DNA of 64,000 nt from Carnegiea gigantea. Taxonomy: Eukaryota > Streptophyta > Magnoliopsida > Caryophyllales > Cactaceae. How positions within the stretch are numbered: the first letter of the stretch is position 1; each line of letters starts with the position of its first letter. Below the pieces are notes generated by a model, which was given only the letters and a program-made list of their open reading frames with translations, did no database searches and was not told the DNA's origin. Made by a program: the position numbers and the translations under genes. The DNA is taken from contig JAKOGI010002812.1 in assembly GCA_029747015.1 (NCBI GenBank), positions 1-64,000 of the forward strand, in the 5' to 3' direction. Positions 20,669 through 32,501 of the stretch are shown one piece after another.

Positions 20669-21250
20669 AATTGCAAAATTTTTGAAATCATGAAACTCGT
20701 CGACTTAAATGTGCACGTCAAGCTTCAAGGCTTCGGGTGTCATGGGACATGTAAGATCAACATAGATGTCTGGATAGCAATTGAAGAAAATGAGCCTATT
20801 ATGTATATTGGTATTAATCTTGACGAATAGAGTTGATTTGCATTTCTTTAACCTTTTATCTGTTAAAGCCATGTAAATAGGTGCATTAATCCCTTTTCTG
20901 ATGAAAGGTTTAACATCAACTTGAACTAATCTAATACACATAAAATGAAAATTTTTCTATAAATGTATTTGAATAGCTTCTAGTTTGATCAAACATACAA
21001 TTTGTAAACCATTTTGTAGACTCACGATTTCTTTATAAGTTTTGATTGAAAAGATAGTTTGAAAGCGAAATGTACCAATTTTATAAATAGTGTCAATATT
21101 GACTTTGGGAATATCCCAGGTGTGAAAATTATTAGGAGTGGGAGCCTTAATAAGGTCATTTGTTCTAAACTTATTACTATTAACTATATCATTACTTTCA
21201 TTATCTAACCTAAAAGACAATAACTTCTTGAACTTACTAGCCATAGTCAT
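20669..21250 (-). pseudogene. Movement protein, copy C (broken)
   Basis: Open pieces 21250-20957 and 20941-20705 match 6,170-5,620 of copy A, with the same T-I-Y-K-I-G-T-F-R-F-type stretch. A frameshift separates the two. Confidence 0.6.
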
Positions 21251-21434
21251 ATTTTATGCATATGCAATGAATGCTAAAAGTCTACTCCCGCAGTTTAGAT
21301 TAAGGACGGGACCATCGGGGCTACTTACTGGGACCACCACTCAAGGCCGACCAACGGCATTACAGCTGACTAATGGCTGACCAACGCCTATCAAATATCA
21401 TGCACATATAGACACATAAATGGCTCTAACACCA
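21251..21434 (-). promoter_or_regulatory. Leader and primer site, copy C
   Basis: Homologous to 6,180-6,353. The primer site 21,434-21,423 reads TGGTGTTAGAGC, ten of twelve bases matching initiator tRNA-Met complement. Confidence 0.6.
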
Positions 21435-21911
21435 TATTGCCTTGAAGCTTGATCTGCATATTCAAGGCAATGAGTTTCATAATTTTAAAAACTTTGCAAT
21501 TATGTATAGAGTTTATTTCAGATTGATGTCTACAAATCTCAATACAAAACTTTTGAGTCCTTTACCTTCAAATATAAAAGAGATAATTTTACTTCAAACA
21601 TAGATGATAAACCTCATGTTTACAATCCAAAACTTCTTAAATGGGATGAGATTATAAGTCCTAAAGCTATTGAGCTTGAAGATGTTCAAGCTGCTTCAAA
21701 AGACAAATCTAGACCAATGAACGATATTAAGCAAATCATAGAAGAACCCCATGGCCGAGTTCTCCTACTATTCTACTCGTTTCGTGAACCTACAAATCTT
21801 CCAGGAACTTCTACTAGTAGGAAATCATTTTTTGATTTCCACTCAAAAAGAAGTATCCTTACAGAAGAACCACGAAAACAAGAGAAAATTTTTAGGATCA
21901 GAAATCAGAGA

Positions 21912-21960
<49 letters not shown>

Positions 21961-22020
21961 CCCCCCCCTTTTAGAATTTTCTCTGCTCTCTACAAATCAC
22001 TATACAAGTCTCCAACTTAT
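21435..22020 (+). pseudogene. Inverted pararetroviral fragment (movement-protein end plus leader)
   Basis: The plus strand at 21,441-21,880 is the reverse complement of about 5,660-5,210 of copy A: movement-protein C-terminus and the following inter-domain region, with a short ORF including MAEFSYYSTRF. At about 21,880 it is joined to a leader piece that is the reverse complement of about 10,530-10,410, including the GA tract now as (TC)n. The fragment is therefore head-to-head with copies C and D and rearranged internally. Confidence 0.75.
21916..21968. repeat. (TC)n microsatellite followed by C-run
   Basis: About 20 TC units, then a run of about 12 C. Inverted counterpart of the leader GA tract at 10,439-10,492. 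Confidence 0.95.
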
Positions 22021-22023
22021 AAA

Positions 22024-22739
22024 GCTCTGATACCAGAGGAGAACATGATCGGAAGAAACACACGAAATATTAAAAACTTTATTAAGAAGATTGAAAACAC
22101 AAAGTACATAGAGGAAATTAAAAAGAAAATAAGAATGCATAACTATAGAAAACTTACAGATACATTTGTCGTAGAAGTAGTAACTTACAGATTCGTCACA
22201 AAATGATAATATAGAAATTTGTATAGAGATTTGTAATTTGGAGATTTGTATAGAGATTTGTAGAGAGTAGAGGAAATTCTAAGAGGGGAGGAGAGAGAGA
22301 GAGAAGATTTCTTTGATTTCTGATCTAAAAATTTTCTCTTATTTTTGTGATTTTTCTTTGACGAAATTGTATGATGCCTTGTCCATATGAAATGTCTGCC
22401 TTATATAGAGCTGGAAGGAGCTCAATAATAGAGGCGTAATGATGTTCAATAGTCTTCATTTGTCATGCGCCAAAAGCCGGGTCGCAAATGTCAAAAGGTA
22501 ACAACTTTATACTATAAAACTTTTGAAAATTTTGTCCTTGAGAACTGTTCATAAATACTAACTTGTCGGTACTGTAGACGAATAGTGCATTGTCGGGGAA
22601 CTGAAGTGAATAGTGCCTGTCGACAGTTTTGTCTTTTCCTACAAAATAAAAATTTTGTTAAGGTTATGTCCCTTACTTTTGCCAATGGTCAAGACCTTTG
22701 CAGGCTCTTTTGTTTTGTCTTTGTCATGGATTATACGGA
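22024..22739 (-). promoter_or_regulatory. Complete pararetroviral intergenic/promoter region, copy D
   Basis: The primer site at 22,035-22,024 is a perfect TGGTATCAGAGC on the minus strand, the best in the window. AATAAA is at 22,083-22,078, the TATA box TATATAAGG at 22,407-22,399 and the trailing region after the polyprotein at about 22,500-22,739. A segment at 22,230-22,345 is the inverted repeat of 21,885-22,000. Confidence 0.72.
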
Positions 22740-23772
22740 TCTTGAGAGTCTTGAAGATCACAGATCCTTGGTTTTGTAGCAAACTCTACTGAACTTGAAT
22801 CGTCGCCTGAGTCATCATTGTCAAGAACCTTTTGTGAAAAGATTTGTCAGTAGCGAAAGTGAGAATAATTATGTAAAAATTTGCATTATAGCCCATCTTT
22901 TGGGTGAATGAGACAAGAAGTGTCAAATTGTATAGGATAACAAAAAGGTATTAGCATATGATAATTACTTTGGTTGAAAGGACAAATATGAACATCAAGG
23001 AAGATTTTTGAGGCAAACTGCAAAATATGTGGTTCAAATGTTGTCTAATACTCAAATTGTTTGTCATACCATCTGAACGATTCAATATCTCCAGTGGGCA
23101 TAGTGATGAGTACCAGATGATTGTTAACATCTTGAATGAGTGCCTGATAGGCTTTGACAATTTTGAGGTATTTATGAAAAGGTATTTCAGCTGAAGCATA
23201 CCATTCTTACTAGTCGATAAAAATGGCATTTCTGTTGTATTTGGGACCAGCAAACGAGGTATAATAGAGTTCATGGTCACATAGGTTAAAAAGAAGAGGT
23301 TCATGGGGGTAATTTGTGATTCATAAGGTATTTTTTATTGGAACAATTTTGTAGTCATCATCCATTTGTATGCCTTTGCCTTTGTCTTCTTTGTTCATTG
23401 TGATACCTGTATGGAGTGTGTTTTGTCACTCTTTCCTTGCAAAAACTCTCTTGTAAGGAAATCTGGTAAAGAATTGTTCTCTCCTTTGATAAATTCAATT
23501 TTAAAATCAAAGCAAGATAAGATAAATTGCCAGCTGGCAAAGATTTGTTTTCAAACCAAATTCTTAACATCCTTTCGTAAAACGCCTTTTGTTGATTTAC
23601 AATCAATTCGAAGAAGGAATTTTTTGTAAAATAGATCATCTTGAAAATTTGAAATACCAAGAACTATTGACAAAATTTCTCTTTTGATAGTAGAATTATT
23701 TTGTTCCGAACCGAGCCAAATGCCAAAATGATATCTAACTAATTGTTCTTTGTTTGAGGATGCCTCTATACC
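22740..23772 (-). pseudogene. Endogenous pararetrovirus copy D: C-terminal region and partial RNase H
   Basis: The short tail piece 22,850-22,740 is followed by a junction to a 460-bp segment (22,860-23,330) not present in copies A or C. In one minus-strand frame it reads as protein-like sequence (for example around 23,080 to 23,240) broken by few stops, so it is probably part of the C-terminal region that the others lost. RNase H follows (about 23,770-23,340), with a D-C-K and T-I-K-R-E-I context in the piece ending at 23,551. The copy is cut at about 23,772 by the LARD LTR. Confidence 0.6.
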
Positions 23773-26700
23773 TACAACACCTCTAGCCCCTAGAGCCATG
23801 AGTATTATGTTTTCTTAACTTTCTATTTAAATTCCGGGGCAAAACGGACAGAGTTTCCCCTAAAAACTACCCGTTTCCAGGCTAAAAGCCTTACAACAAA
23901 CCCCTGTAGACCAACGGAAGCGTAAAATATTTTAAAAGAAGCTCAACGACTACACGCCGGAGTTCATAACTCAATGAGCAATTTGCTCGGAGTACATCAA
24001 ATGAAATAGTTCATCAATATAGGAAACGCAAAAGATACAACTCAATGGTTCATACAACCGGAGTACTAGGGTTTACATCCCAAAACATAACTGATTTCAA
24101 CTAAAAAACAACTGGCTAAAAAGATGGTTGGCACACATGGCTGTACAGAGTGACTCCTAAACTGAATACACTACATGAACGCGAATACTTGTTTACAAAT
24201 GTTTACAATTCTAGGAAAACACTATGTGACTTCGTTAAACTCGAAAAATGCCTTCAAATGGGCACACATGACACCTTTGTGGATTCCATATTGGCAGAAG
24301 CGACTTGGCTCCTAGTTATCGTAATGCAAACCTGGGGAAGAAGGGGAAAGAGTAATGGGATGAGCAACCACACGCTCAGTGAGTATTCCCCTACCCCTCA
24401 AAACCAAAACCGTTGCAGGCAATAATACTCATAATAGTCACATATCACGTATTCGTGCTTTGCTATCATATTAGGCATTCTTAAATCCTTAAGGAAGGAT
24501 CACTATCCATAAACTTCATTTTTAGCGGTTCAAACTCATCTTTAAGCCCCTCAGTGACTGGATTTCTTAACCAACAAGCACTTAAGCACATAAGCAAGCA
24601 TCGAGGGCTAAGCATAGGGATCTTTCTTTTTCATAAACATAACTTCTTAGCATTCTATTCAAGCTATACATGAAACCTCATTCATATCATGTGCAGATAA
24701 GGCTATCTCTTGTCATAATCATACTATTCTTGGCATTTCATTCATATGATATGCATAAGGCACATGCTTTTCAAGTCTCATTAAAATCTCATTCATAGGG
24801 TATGAATGACATATGCTCATAAGGCTTTCTTTTTCAAAATCGTATCTTATTTAGCTTCTCATTCATAAGTCATACGTGGAATATACACATGTCATGCATA
24901 GGAAACTTTCTTTCTTTTTACTGAAAACACTTCATTTAGCCTCTTGAGACATATAAAAACTCTTCTCTTAGCCTCTTGAAGCTCATATTCTTTAAAAGAG
25001 ATCACTTTCATATCGGTCGCATACTAACCTTTATAAGCTTTGCACGTTTCATTCATCTGGCCTCTTAATGGACTATAAAAACTTTCTTTCTGAAATACTT
25101 GAAATGGCGTAATGCCGACTACTGTTCTTCGCTTATTAGGAAAATACATCTGGTATAAGATCATCACAGGATGCTGATTGGATGAGATCTATTCTTAATC
25201 CCATAGTGAGACCTAACGCTCACGCTTAAGCTCTTACTCCCAAGACGGCGACATACAACATATCGGACCATTACTGTCATCAGGGTCTTCTAGGGCTTCC
25301 TAGTACCACGACTTATCCCCTAGGCTAACATCATTCATATTATATTGTCCGAAGCACATTATCTTAGCCAATTTAAAGTGTATGGGCCATAATGGCTAAT
25401 AATTTTACTGCCTCTCATAGCAAAATTCTTTTTTCATACATCACACTCTCCTTTTATTTAAATTCTTCAGGGATTCCCCCATTCAAGCGAGATCACTCCC
25501 AAAACTGCATTCGTATATTAAAAATAGGCCATTGATTGCTAATAGTCATGGCTACTATTAGTTACAAACATGAAAACTTCCTTTTTAAAACTCACCCTCA
25601 CTCATAAGATGAAAGTCAACGGCATAAAAGGGAATGGAGTTTGTACGTAACACATTCAAACCCTTTATAATCAATCAATCTCAGCATAAACCACACATGA
25701 ATCCACATGATTATGATTAATTCACTACCGAGACCCCCTCATCACATAGCACCAACAACAAAGAACCTCAAAATTCTCATCAGTTCTTCCGCAAGCCATC
25801 CAACTACGAACTCGGTTTTCAATTCCATAACCACAGCATATTATCATGAAAGTCATATGAAATCCCTACGTATAAACTTATCGAGCAAGCATCAACCATC
25901 CAATAGCTTGATATAGTATACATAAGCGTAAATATATATGTATATATTGCATTAACTTGAAATAAGAACTTAACGAACTAAAAAAAAAACTCACAAGGCA
26001 TGAAGCTTAGCGTTCATTCATAACTCGTGTATAGGAGGTAAACATACCAAGTTCATGTCATTTCAACGCATTGCTAACCAACTAACATGCCATTTTCAAG
26101 GCATGACCATCTGACTAATAATGCATTGGCTTAAAATGTTCTTATGTCATTTCAACGAGTACTCTTAAGCATGAATTAGGTAGCTTAATATGCGTTGATT
26201 TAACGCATGCTTGTCATTCAAGGTACTTTTAAACATGAACTTATCAAATTAGCCTGCTTCAGCCTTTGGTGCTCTTCATTCGTTTTAAACATTCATAGAT
26301 TTGTTTCAATTCGGAGTTACTTCTTGAGCTTGAATTAACTAATTAAACAAGCCTCGATTCGAAGCATTCTTATATTATTTCGAAGCTACTTTTCAAGCGT
26401 GAAGTAACTAAACTATCATATATCAATTCAAAGCCATTTTGGAGTATTAATAAACTAAACTAACATATAATGATTCGAAGCCATTTTCAAGCGTTAATTA
26501 ACTAAATTAACATTTATTGATTCAAGGCATCGTTAGGTTATTTCGAAGTCATTTTCAGGGATAAACCAACTAAACTTAACATGCATTGATTTAAACTAAA
26601 TTTAGCTGAAACAGGACATGTATAATTTCCATTAATCTGACTAACCCTAAATTGACATGCATAGCAACTTGAGGGTTAAAACAATTTCGAAACTACTAAT

Positions 26701-27543
26701 ACTTAGGAGGTGAGAAACACCCACCTGGACTCCAAGCTAGAGGACCCGATTTTGGGCATTAGGGGCTGAGCTTAGATGTTCAAGAACCCGAAATTCGTAT
26801 CCCCTTTGCTGCTACTCTCAGACCCGAAACATTAGCTTTCAAACCCTTGACTCATACGGCTCTTGGTGGTTGCTGATACTCGAACCCACCGATGGCACCT
26901 TGCCAGCATCAACCTTCGCCATGTTCGCTGTGGTCGCGGGCCCCCTTTTCTCACTCTTGATCTCTCGATCTCCCTGTCGCTTCGTTGTGGAGGGCCGACA
27001 CGGCGCGACCTATGGTGGCGCCGCCACCGCCACCGCCCGCTCCTCTCTCCCTCCCTCTTGGGTGCTTGTCGAGGAGGGGTCGACGGAAGCCAAAATAAGA
27101 ACCCCTCTTCTCGCGTTTCTGCCGTGAAAGAGAAAGGGGCTTCGGCCACTTATTTATTTTATTTTATTTTTTTCTTAAGCTGATCAACAATTGGTATCGT
27201 TACTCTAGTTTGTATCTTGAACTCTAAACCCAAATCGTTAATACGACCTTCTATTCACTATTCGTTCCCAAATATATAAAGGTTCGATTTATTAAACATC
27301 GAATTACTTCTAAGGTTGACATCCTAATCGTACTCAGGAAAACGACTAAATTAAACTATCGGCACAAATTATCACGAATTAATTTCAAAATCAATAATAA
27401 CAATAGTAATTCTTTTTAATAAAATTCTCGTTCACATAAGCACAACGATAATAGTTTAATTCGTAAAGTTAATAAAAATACGAATTTTATAACATAGAAG
27501 GTCAGACAGCCAGGTTAACTTATAACAAAGAAGGCGGGTCTTA
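23773..27543 (-). repeat. LARD LTR a (minus strand, 3' LTR of array)
   Basis: About 3.77 kb. Its reverse complement matches the 4.1-kb LTRs of the plus-strand LARD throughout: the start GGACCCGCC near 27,540, a GC-rich section (26,830-27,150), a degenerate tandem array (26,030-26,640), the block with TTCGGACAATATGAT-type sequence (about 25,340) and the end GGCTCTAGGGGCTAG near 23,790. The end has decayed, so the terminal TG/CA bases and the outer target-site duplicate are not certain. Only chance ORFs within. Confidence 0.85.
26030..26640 (-). repeat. Degenerate tandem array in LARD LTR a
   Basis: Repeating roughly 60-80-bp units built around AACTAACATGCATTGATTCAAAGCC, matching the arrays in the other LARD LTRs. 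Confidence 0.65.
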
Positions 27544-27636
27544 AACCCCCTTTAAAAGAATTTCATCCTCGAAATTCTAAACCTAGGTTCGGTCATTCTT
27601 AGAATGTATGCACATAAACCATGATCTACACTGTAC
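27544..27636 (-). other. LARD internal region a, left stub
   Basis: The reverse complement gives a polypurine tract and an integrase-tail-like relic (about 27,570-27,544), then internal sequence to 27,636, where the Athila/Tat-like element is inserted. It continues at 49,648. Target duplicate TGTAC (27,632-27,636), against TGTAG (49,648-49,652). Confidence 0.8.
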
Positions 27637-28414
27637 TGTTCATATCAAAAATGAGCTATTTTAAAGGTACTTTTATACTAATTTTATGCTCGTTATAATC
27701 GTGTTTTTAAGGTTTTTAATTGATTTTATTTTGTTTTACAGGTTTTGAATAATTTTGGAAAAATGTAAGAAATTGCGGGAAAAATAGTGGAAAATGTCGG
27801 GAATTGAAGAACCGGGCTAAACTGAGTTGAACCGGCCTAAAACTGCCATGAACCGGCCCCAAAAAAACTGGATCGAACCAGTCCAGAGTGAAACGAACTG
27901 GTTCATTTCGAAAACTCGGTTTAGCGTTATAACCTGCTCCCCTTTTCTCTCTCTCTCTCCTCGCGATCCTCTTCTTCCCCACATTTCCCCGAAACCCAAC
28001 CCAGCGAAATCCCTTGCCTTCTTTAACCTCCATCACCATGCCCACTCTCAGTTTCTCTCCCCTCGATAGCTCATCACCATCCCAACCGTTTGCCATTGCA
28101 ACTTACGCTTGGGTTGCCACGACATCTCCCATCGCTGTCGCTTTCATCTACCGTCCACCTCGCATGAAATCGAAGGGTCGGAATTCATGAGGTTCAAGTA
28201 TAAATTCCAGCCAGCAAGCTCCATTAAGGAGGTTAGAGAGTTCTAGGTTTAATTTCGGTTCATTTTCTTGCGAACCCTTTTCATTCAGATGCGAATTTTT
28301 CAATTTCTAGGGCTAGGGTTTAATGTTAGATAGTTGCAGATTTTCGAATTAGGTGTAATTGAACGCTGGATTTGTTGGATTAAAGTTGATCTTTGCATTT
28401 AGTTGAGGATTTGG
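27637..28414 (+). repeat. 5' LTR of Athila/Tat-like element, part 1
   Basis: Matches 47,532 to about 48,330 of the 3' LTR at about 95% by eye, then is interrupted by the plus-strand LARD after the target site TTTGG (28,410-28,414). Confidence 0.9.
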
Positions 28415-28839
28415 TGTAAGACCCGCCTTCATTATTTTTACGTTAAGTTGCCTGCCTTGCTTTTTTACGTTATAAAATCATATTTTTTTAGTAACTTTAT
28501 GAGTTAAATTATTATCGATGTGCTTTTGGAAGCTATAATTTCATTTAAAAAGAGATTATTATTGCTATTATTGATTTCAAAGTGAATTCGTGCTATTTGT
28601 GCCTTTAGATTATGTCGATAGTTTAATTTAGTCGTGATTCGATTCAATTAGTTGCTTCCTGAATGTGATTAGGTGTTCAACCTTAGAATTGGTTTGTGGT
28701 TTATTAAATCGATCCTAGACGTATTTGAGATTGAATAATCGCCGAAGGGTCGCATTATCGATTCGAGATAGGTTGTGAGGTACGAGATTAGAAATTAGAT
28801 AGGCGATTTTAGTTGATTGGGCAAGCGACCAAGGAAGAA

Positions 28840-29271
28840 TCAAAAAAAAAAAACAAAAAAGGGGCTGAGCCCCCCCTTCTCTTTCACGAAAGCATGACAG
28901 GGGGGTCTCACTACCCTGCCCCACAAACCACACGGGAGAGAGAAGAGAGAGAGAGAGAGAGAGGCTGAGCGATGGGGGGAGAAGGAGGGGGCGCCGGCCG
29001 GCGACAGCGTGGGTGCCGCGGTGCGTAACCAGGCACGACCGTGGACCGGCGAGGAGAGAGAGAGAGGGATCGAGCAAGAGTCAGGGCGAGTGCTCGGTCC
29101 AAAGGCTAGGGTTTTCAAGCCCTTAACACCACGCCACCACGACCGTGACCGTCGGCAGATGAGCCCGCCTGGCTGCCGGCGACCAGCTTGTGCCGAGGCA
29201 GAGCGAAAATCGGCCATGGCTGGGCCGATGCTGGCGCAAGGACGGCCGGACACTCGGCCGAAATCATGCAC
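28840..29271 (-). other. Antisense ORF in GC-rich part of LARD LTR (not called a gene)
   Basis: A 144-codon frame antisense to the LTR, rich in Arg/Ser/Pro and poly-Ser-Leu from a GA repeat. Its relatives are at 35,395-35,841, 26,863-27,183 and 60,933-61,376, all antisense to their LTRs and sharing a V-K-E-K-G-containing end. It is probably a by-product of a GC-rich regulatory or transcribed leader segment, but conservation of orientation in four LTRs is noted. Confidence 0.3.
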
Positions 29272-29584
29272 GCACGGTGAGCTTCGAACTTCTCTACTTC
29301 TTTAATTTGAATCCCCGTCTTGAATCCTCCCTAACCGTGCTTAAATTTCTCAAAAAACACAAGTTAGGGTTTTTGGGTTTGGGCTAGGTCGAGTCATGCG
29401 CGAAGAGCAGAGGAGTATCTGGCTATTGGTGTTCAATTTTTGGCCTCAATTCAAGCTAAATCGCGCGTCTCTAGCGTGGAATCGAGGTGGGTGTTCCTCG
29501 CCTCCTAAGCTATTACTATTTTTTAAAAATGTTTTTCAGCAGATTGACGTTGCATGGCAGATTAGGGTTGGCCAAATTCGCTAG

Positions 29585-30090
29585 AAATGTCCAGAAGTGA
29601 ATTATATATGTTTAGCATCGATTCGAAGCAAATTATTTAATTTATGCCTGAGGTTTCAGTTCGAATTGAATTAGATATGATTAGCTTCGATTCACATCAA
29701 TTTAGATGAATTATGCTTGAAATGTTAATTCGAAGTGATTTACATATGTTTGGCTTCCATTCGAATCAATTGACGTAAATTATACCTGAAATGTTAATTC
29801 GAGGTGCTTCATATATGTTTAGCTTCAATTCGAATTAATTAACATGGAATATGCCTGAAATATTAATTCGAAATGAAATTATGTATGCTTAGCTTCGGTT
29901 CAAATTAATTTAGTCACTGTATGCCTGAGATTTTAATTCGAACTAAGTTATATATGTTTAGTTTCAATTTGAATCAATTTAGTTAAATCAAACTGGAAGT
30001 TCTGATTCGAAGTAAAGTATGTATGTTTAGCTTTGATCCGAATATTTACAATTAATTCATGCCTAAGTATGAATTTCGAAGTGCACCGTA
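29585..30090 (+). repeat. Degenerate tandem array in LARD 5' LTR
   Basis: About seven units of roughly 65-75 bp, each with a core like TATGTTTAGCTTCGATTCGAATCAATT and a TATGCCTGA segment. The same array is at 36,165-36,650. Confidence 0.75.
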
Positions 30091-32489
30091 CGTCTTTAGA
30101 ACCAACGTTTATGAATGTTTGGTCGTTCCATGATCGTGTATGAACTTCGAAGTGCATCGTACGTGTTTAAACTTAATGTATACAAATGTTTGGCCAATCC
30201 ATGATCGTCTATATACTTAACTATCCCATAATGACTTACTAACTCTGAAGTAAATTATAAATGCTTAGGGCCTTATAATGTTTGAACTGTAAAGTAAGGT
30301 TCTATAGTCTTATATGTGGAAACCTTACTTTTTCATAAATTTGTATGATAATATGTTATGATTAATAAATTGAAAACCGAGATGGTAGTTGGATGGTTTG
30401 AGGTAGAACTATGAGTGGTTCGAGGTCTTTGTGGTACGGTGCTTGTGAAGAGGGAGCCTGGGTTGTGAATTAACCGCAATTGTGTGGATTGCGAGGCCCT
30501 GTGTGGCTCATTGTGCTGAATTAATTATGAGGTGCATAAATGTGACACATGTGGACCCCCTTCCCTTCGATGTTCTCAAGTTGTATTATGTGCATAATAG
30601 TGAGTTTTCCAAAGAATGATTTCATGTTTTGAAATGATAGTAGCCATAATTATTAGCGCATGATGGCCCATTTTAACTAAATGAATACAGTTTTGGGAGT
30701 GAACTTGCTCGAACGGAGGAATCCCTAAAGAGTTTTATAAATGCATGAGTTGTATGAAAAGTATTTCGCTGTGAGAGGCAGCAAACTTATTAGCCGTTAT
30801 GGCCGATACGCTTTAAATTGGCTAAGATAATGTGCTTCGGACAATATGATATAATATGAATGATGTTAGCCTAGGAGATAAGTCCTGGTACTAGGAGACC
30901 CTAGAAGACCTTGACGAGGGTAATATAATTGTCCGATATGTTATATGTAGCCATCCCGGGAGTAAGAGCTTAAGTGTGAGTGTTAGGTCACACTATGGGG
31001 TTGAGAATAGATCTCACCCAATCAGCACCCTATAATAATTTTATACCAGATGTATTTTCCTAAAAAGCAAAGAAAAGCAATTGGCACTTTGCCATTTTAT
31101 ATGTTTCGAAAGGAAAGAAGGTTTTTGCGGGCCCTAAGAGACCATATGAAATGAGATATAAAAAGGTTATAAGGGTCTTTGCATGACCAATATGAAATGA
31201 AATCTCTTTTGAAAGAACAAGAGCCTCAAGAGGCTAAGCAAAGGGCTTTCAAGAAAAGAAGAAAGGTTTTCTATGCATGTTATGTGTTTTTCTTAAGAAT
31301 GAAATGTGAATGAGATTTCAAGTAAGGTTAAGTGAAGTATGTTCACGAAAAGAAAGAAAGATGCTTGTGCATATCATATGAATGAAATCTAAGTAAAGCA
31401 TGCTAATGAAAGCAAAGCCTTACGAGCATGTTCATGCATACCCTATGAATGAGACTTGAAATATGTGTGTGCCTTATGCATATCACATGAATGAAATGCC
31501 AAGACAAGAATGATTATGAAATAAAAAGATAACTTTATGTGCACATCATGCAAATGAGGTTTTATACATAGTTTAAACTGGAATGCTAAGAAGTTATATT
31601 TATGAAAAAGAAAGATCCCTATGCTTAGCCTATAAAAGAAAGTTCTATGCTTAGCCCTCGATGCTTACTTATGTGCTAAGTGCTTGTTAGTTAAGAAATT
31701 CAGAGGCCTAAACATGAATCTCAATGACTAAAATGAAGTTTATGGTTAGTAGTATTTTACAAGAACTTTGAGAATGCCTAATATGATAGTAAAGTATGAA
31801 TACGTGATATGTGACTATTTAAGATACTATTGCCTGCAACGGTTTTGGTTTTAAGGGGGTCAGGGGATACTCACTGAGCATGTTGTTGCTCACCCCACTA
31901 CTCTTTCCCCCCTTTCCCTAGGTATTCTTTCTAACAGGAAAAAGATTGAATCAGCTATGACAAGATGGAATTTGTTCATGCTTGCAAGGTGTCGTTTGTA
32001 CTCATTTGAGGGGATCTTACCTGTTTAATGAAGTCACGTTATGTATTCTCAGTTTGAAATGTTTGTAAATAGGTATTCTAAGTTCATATAATGCATATTG
32101 TTTCTGAGTCGCTCTGTATGGCCTTATGAGCCAACCATCTAATTAGTTAGATGTCTTTTGGTTGAAGTTAGCTATGTTTAGGATGTGAACCCCAATACTC
32201 CGGTTGTGTGAACCGTTGAGTTGTATCTTTCGCTTTTCCTTTATTAATGGACTATTCTGTTTGGTATACTCCGAGTGGGTGGCTCGTTAAGTTATGAACT
32301 CCGGCGTGTGGCCGTTGAGCTTCTTTTAATGTTTTGCACTTCTGTTGATTACAGGGACTTTTTGTAAGGCTTTTAGCCTGGAAACGATCAGTTTTTAGGG
32401 GAAACTCTGCCCATTTCGTCCCAGAATTTAAGTAAGAAGTTAGGAAAATGTAACACTTCCGGCCCTAGGGGCTGGGGGTGTTACATTAA

Positions 32490-32501
32490 TGGTATCAGAG
32501 C
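32490..32501 (+). promoter_or_regulatory. Primer-binding site, tRNA-Met(i), LARD
   Basis: TGGTATCAGAGC, a perfect complement of the initiator tRNA-Met 3' end, four bases after the 5' LTR. Confidence 0.9.

Larger units (their letters stand above)
17270..21434 (-). mobile_element. Endogenous pararetrovirus copy C, main part
   Basis: Continuation of copy C after the inserted LTR element. The minus strand reads primer site (21,434-21,423), movement protein (about 21,250-20,540), capsid (about 20,540-19,384), protease (about 18,960-18,500), thumb remnant, RNase H (about 18,430-17,820) and C-terminal region (17,819-17,270, then 11,471-10,920). Best conserved protease and zinc knuckle of the set. 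The linker and capsid N-terminus are deleted, fusing movement protein to capsid. Confidence 0.78.
28415..32485 (+). repeat. 5' LTR of plus-strand LARD
   Basis: Contains a GC-rich section with GA microsatellite (28,850-29,280), a telo-box-like TTAGGGTTT (about 29,364), a degenerate tandem array (29,585-30,090) and a long A-rich/GAAAG region (31,080-31,620). It lacks about 75 bp (at about 30,317) and another roughly 55 bp (at about 31,395) that the 3' LTR has. No coding sequence supported. Confidence 0.9.

Noticed and set aside
23551..23799. Single ORF starting in LTR a and continuing into RNase H as a novel fusion gene
   Set aside because: It is a chance open frame across the insertion boundary; RNase H is truncated and lacks RT.
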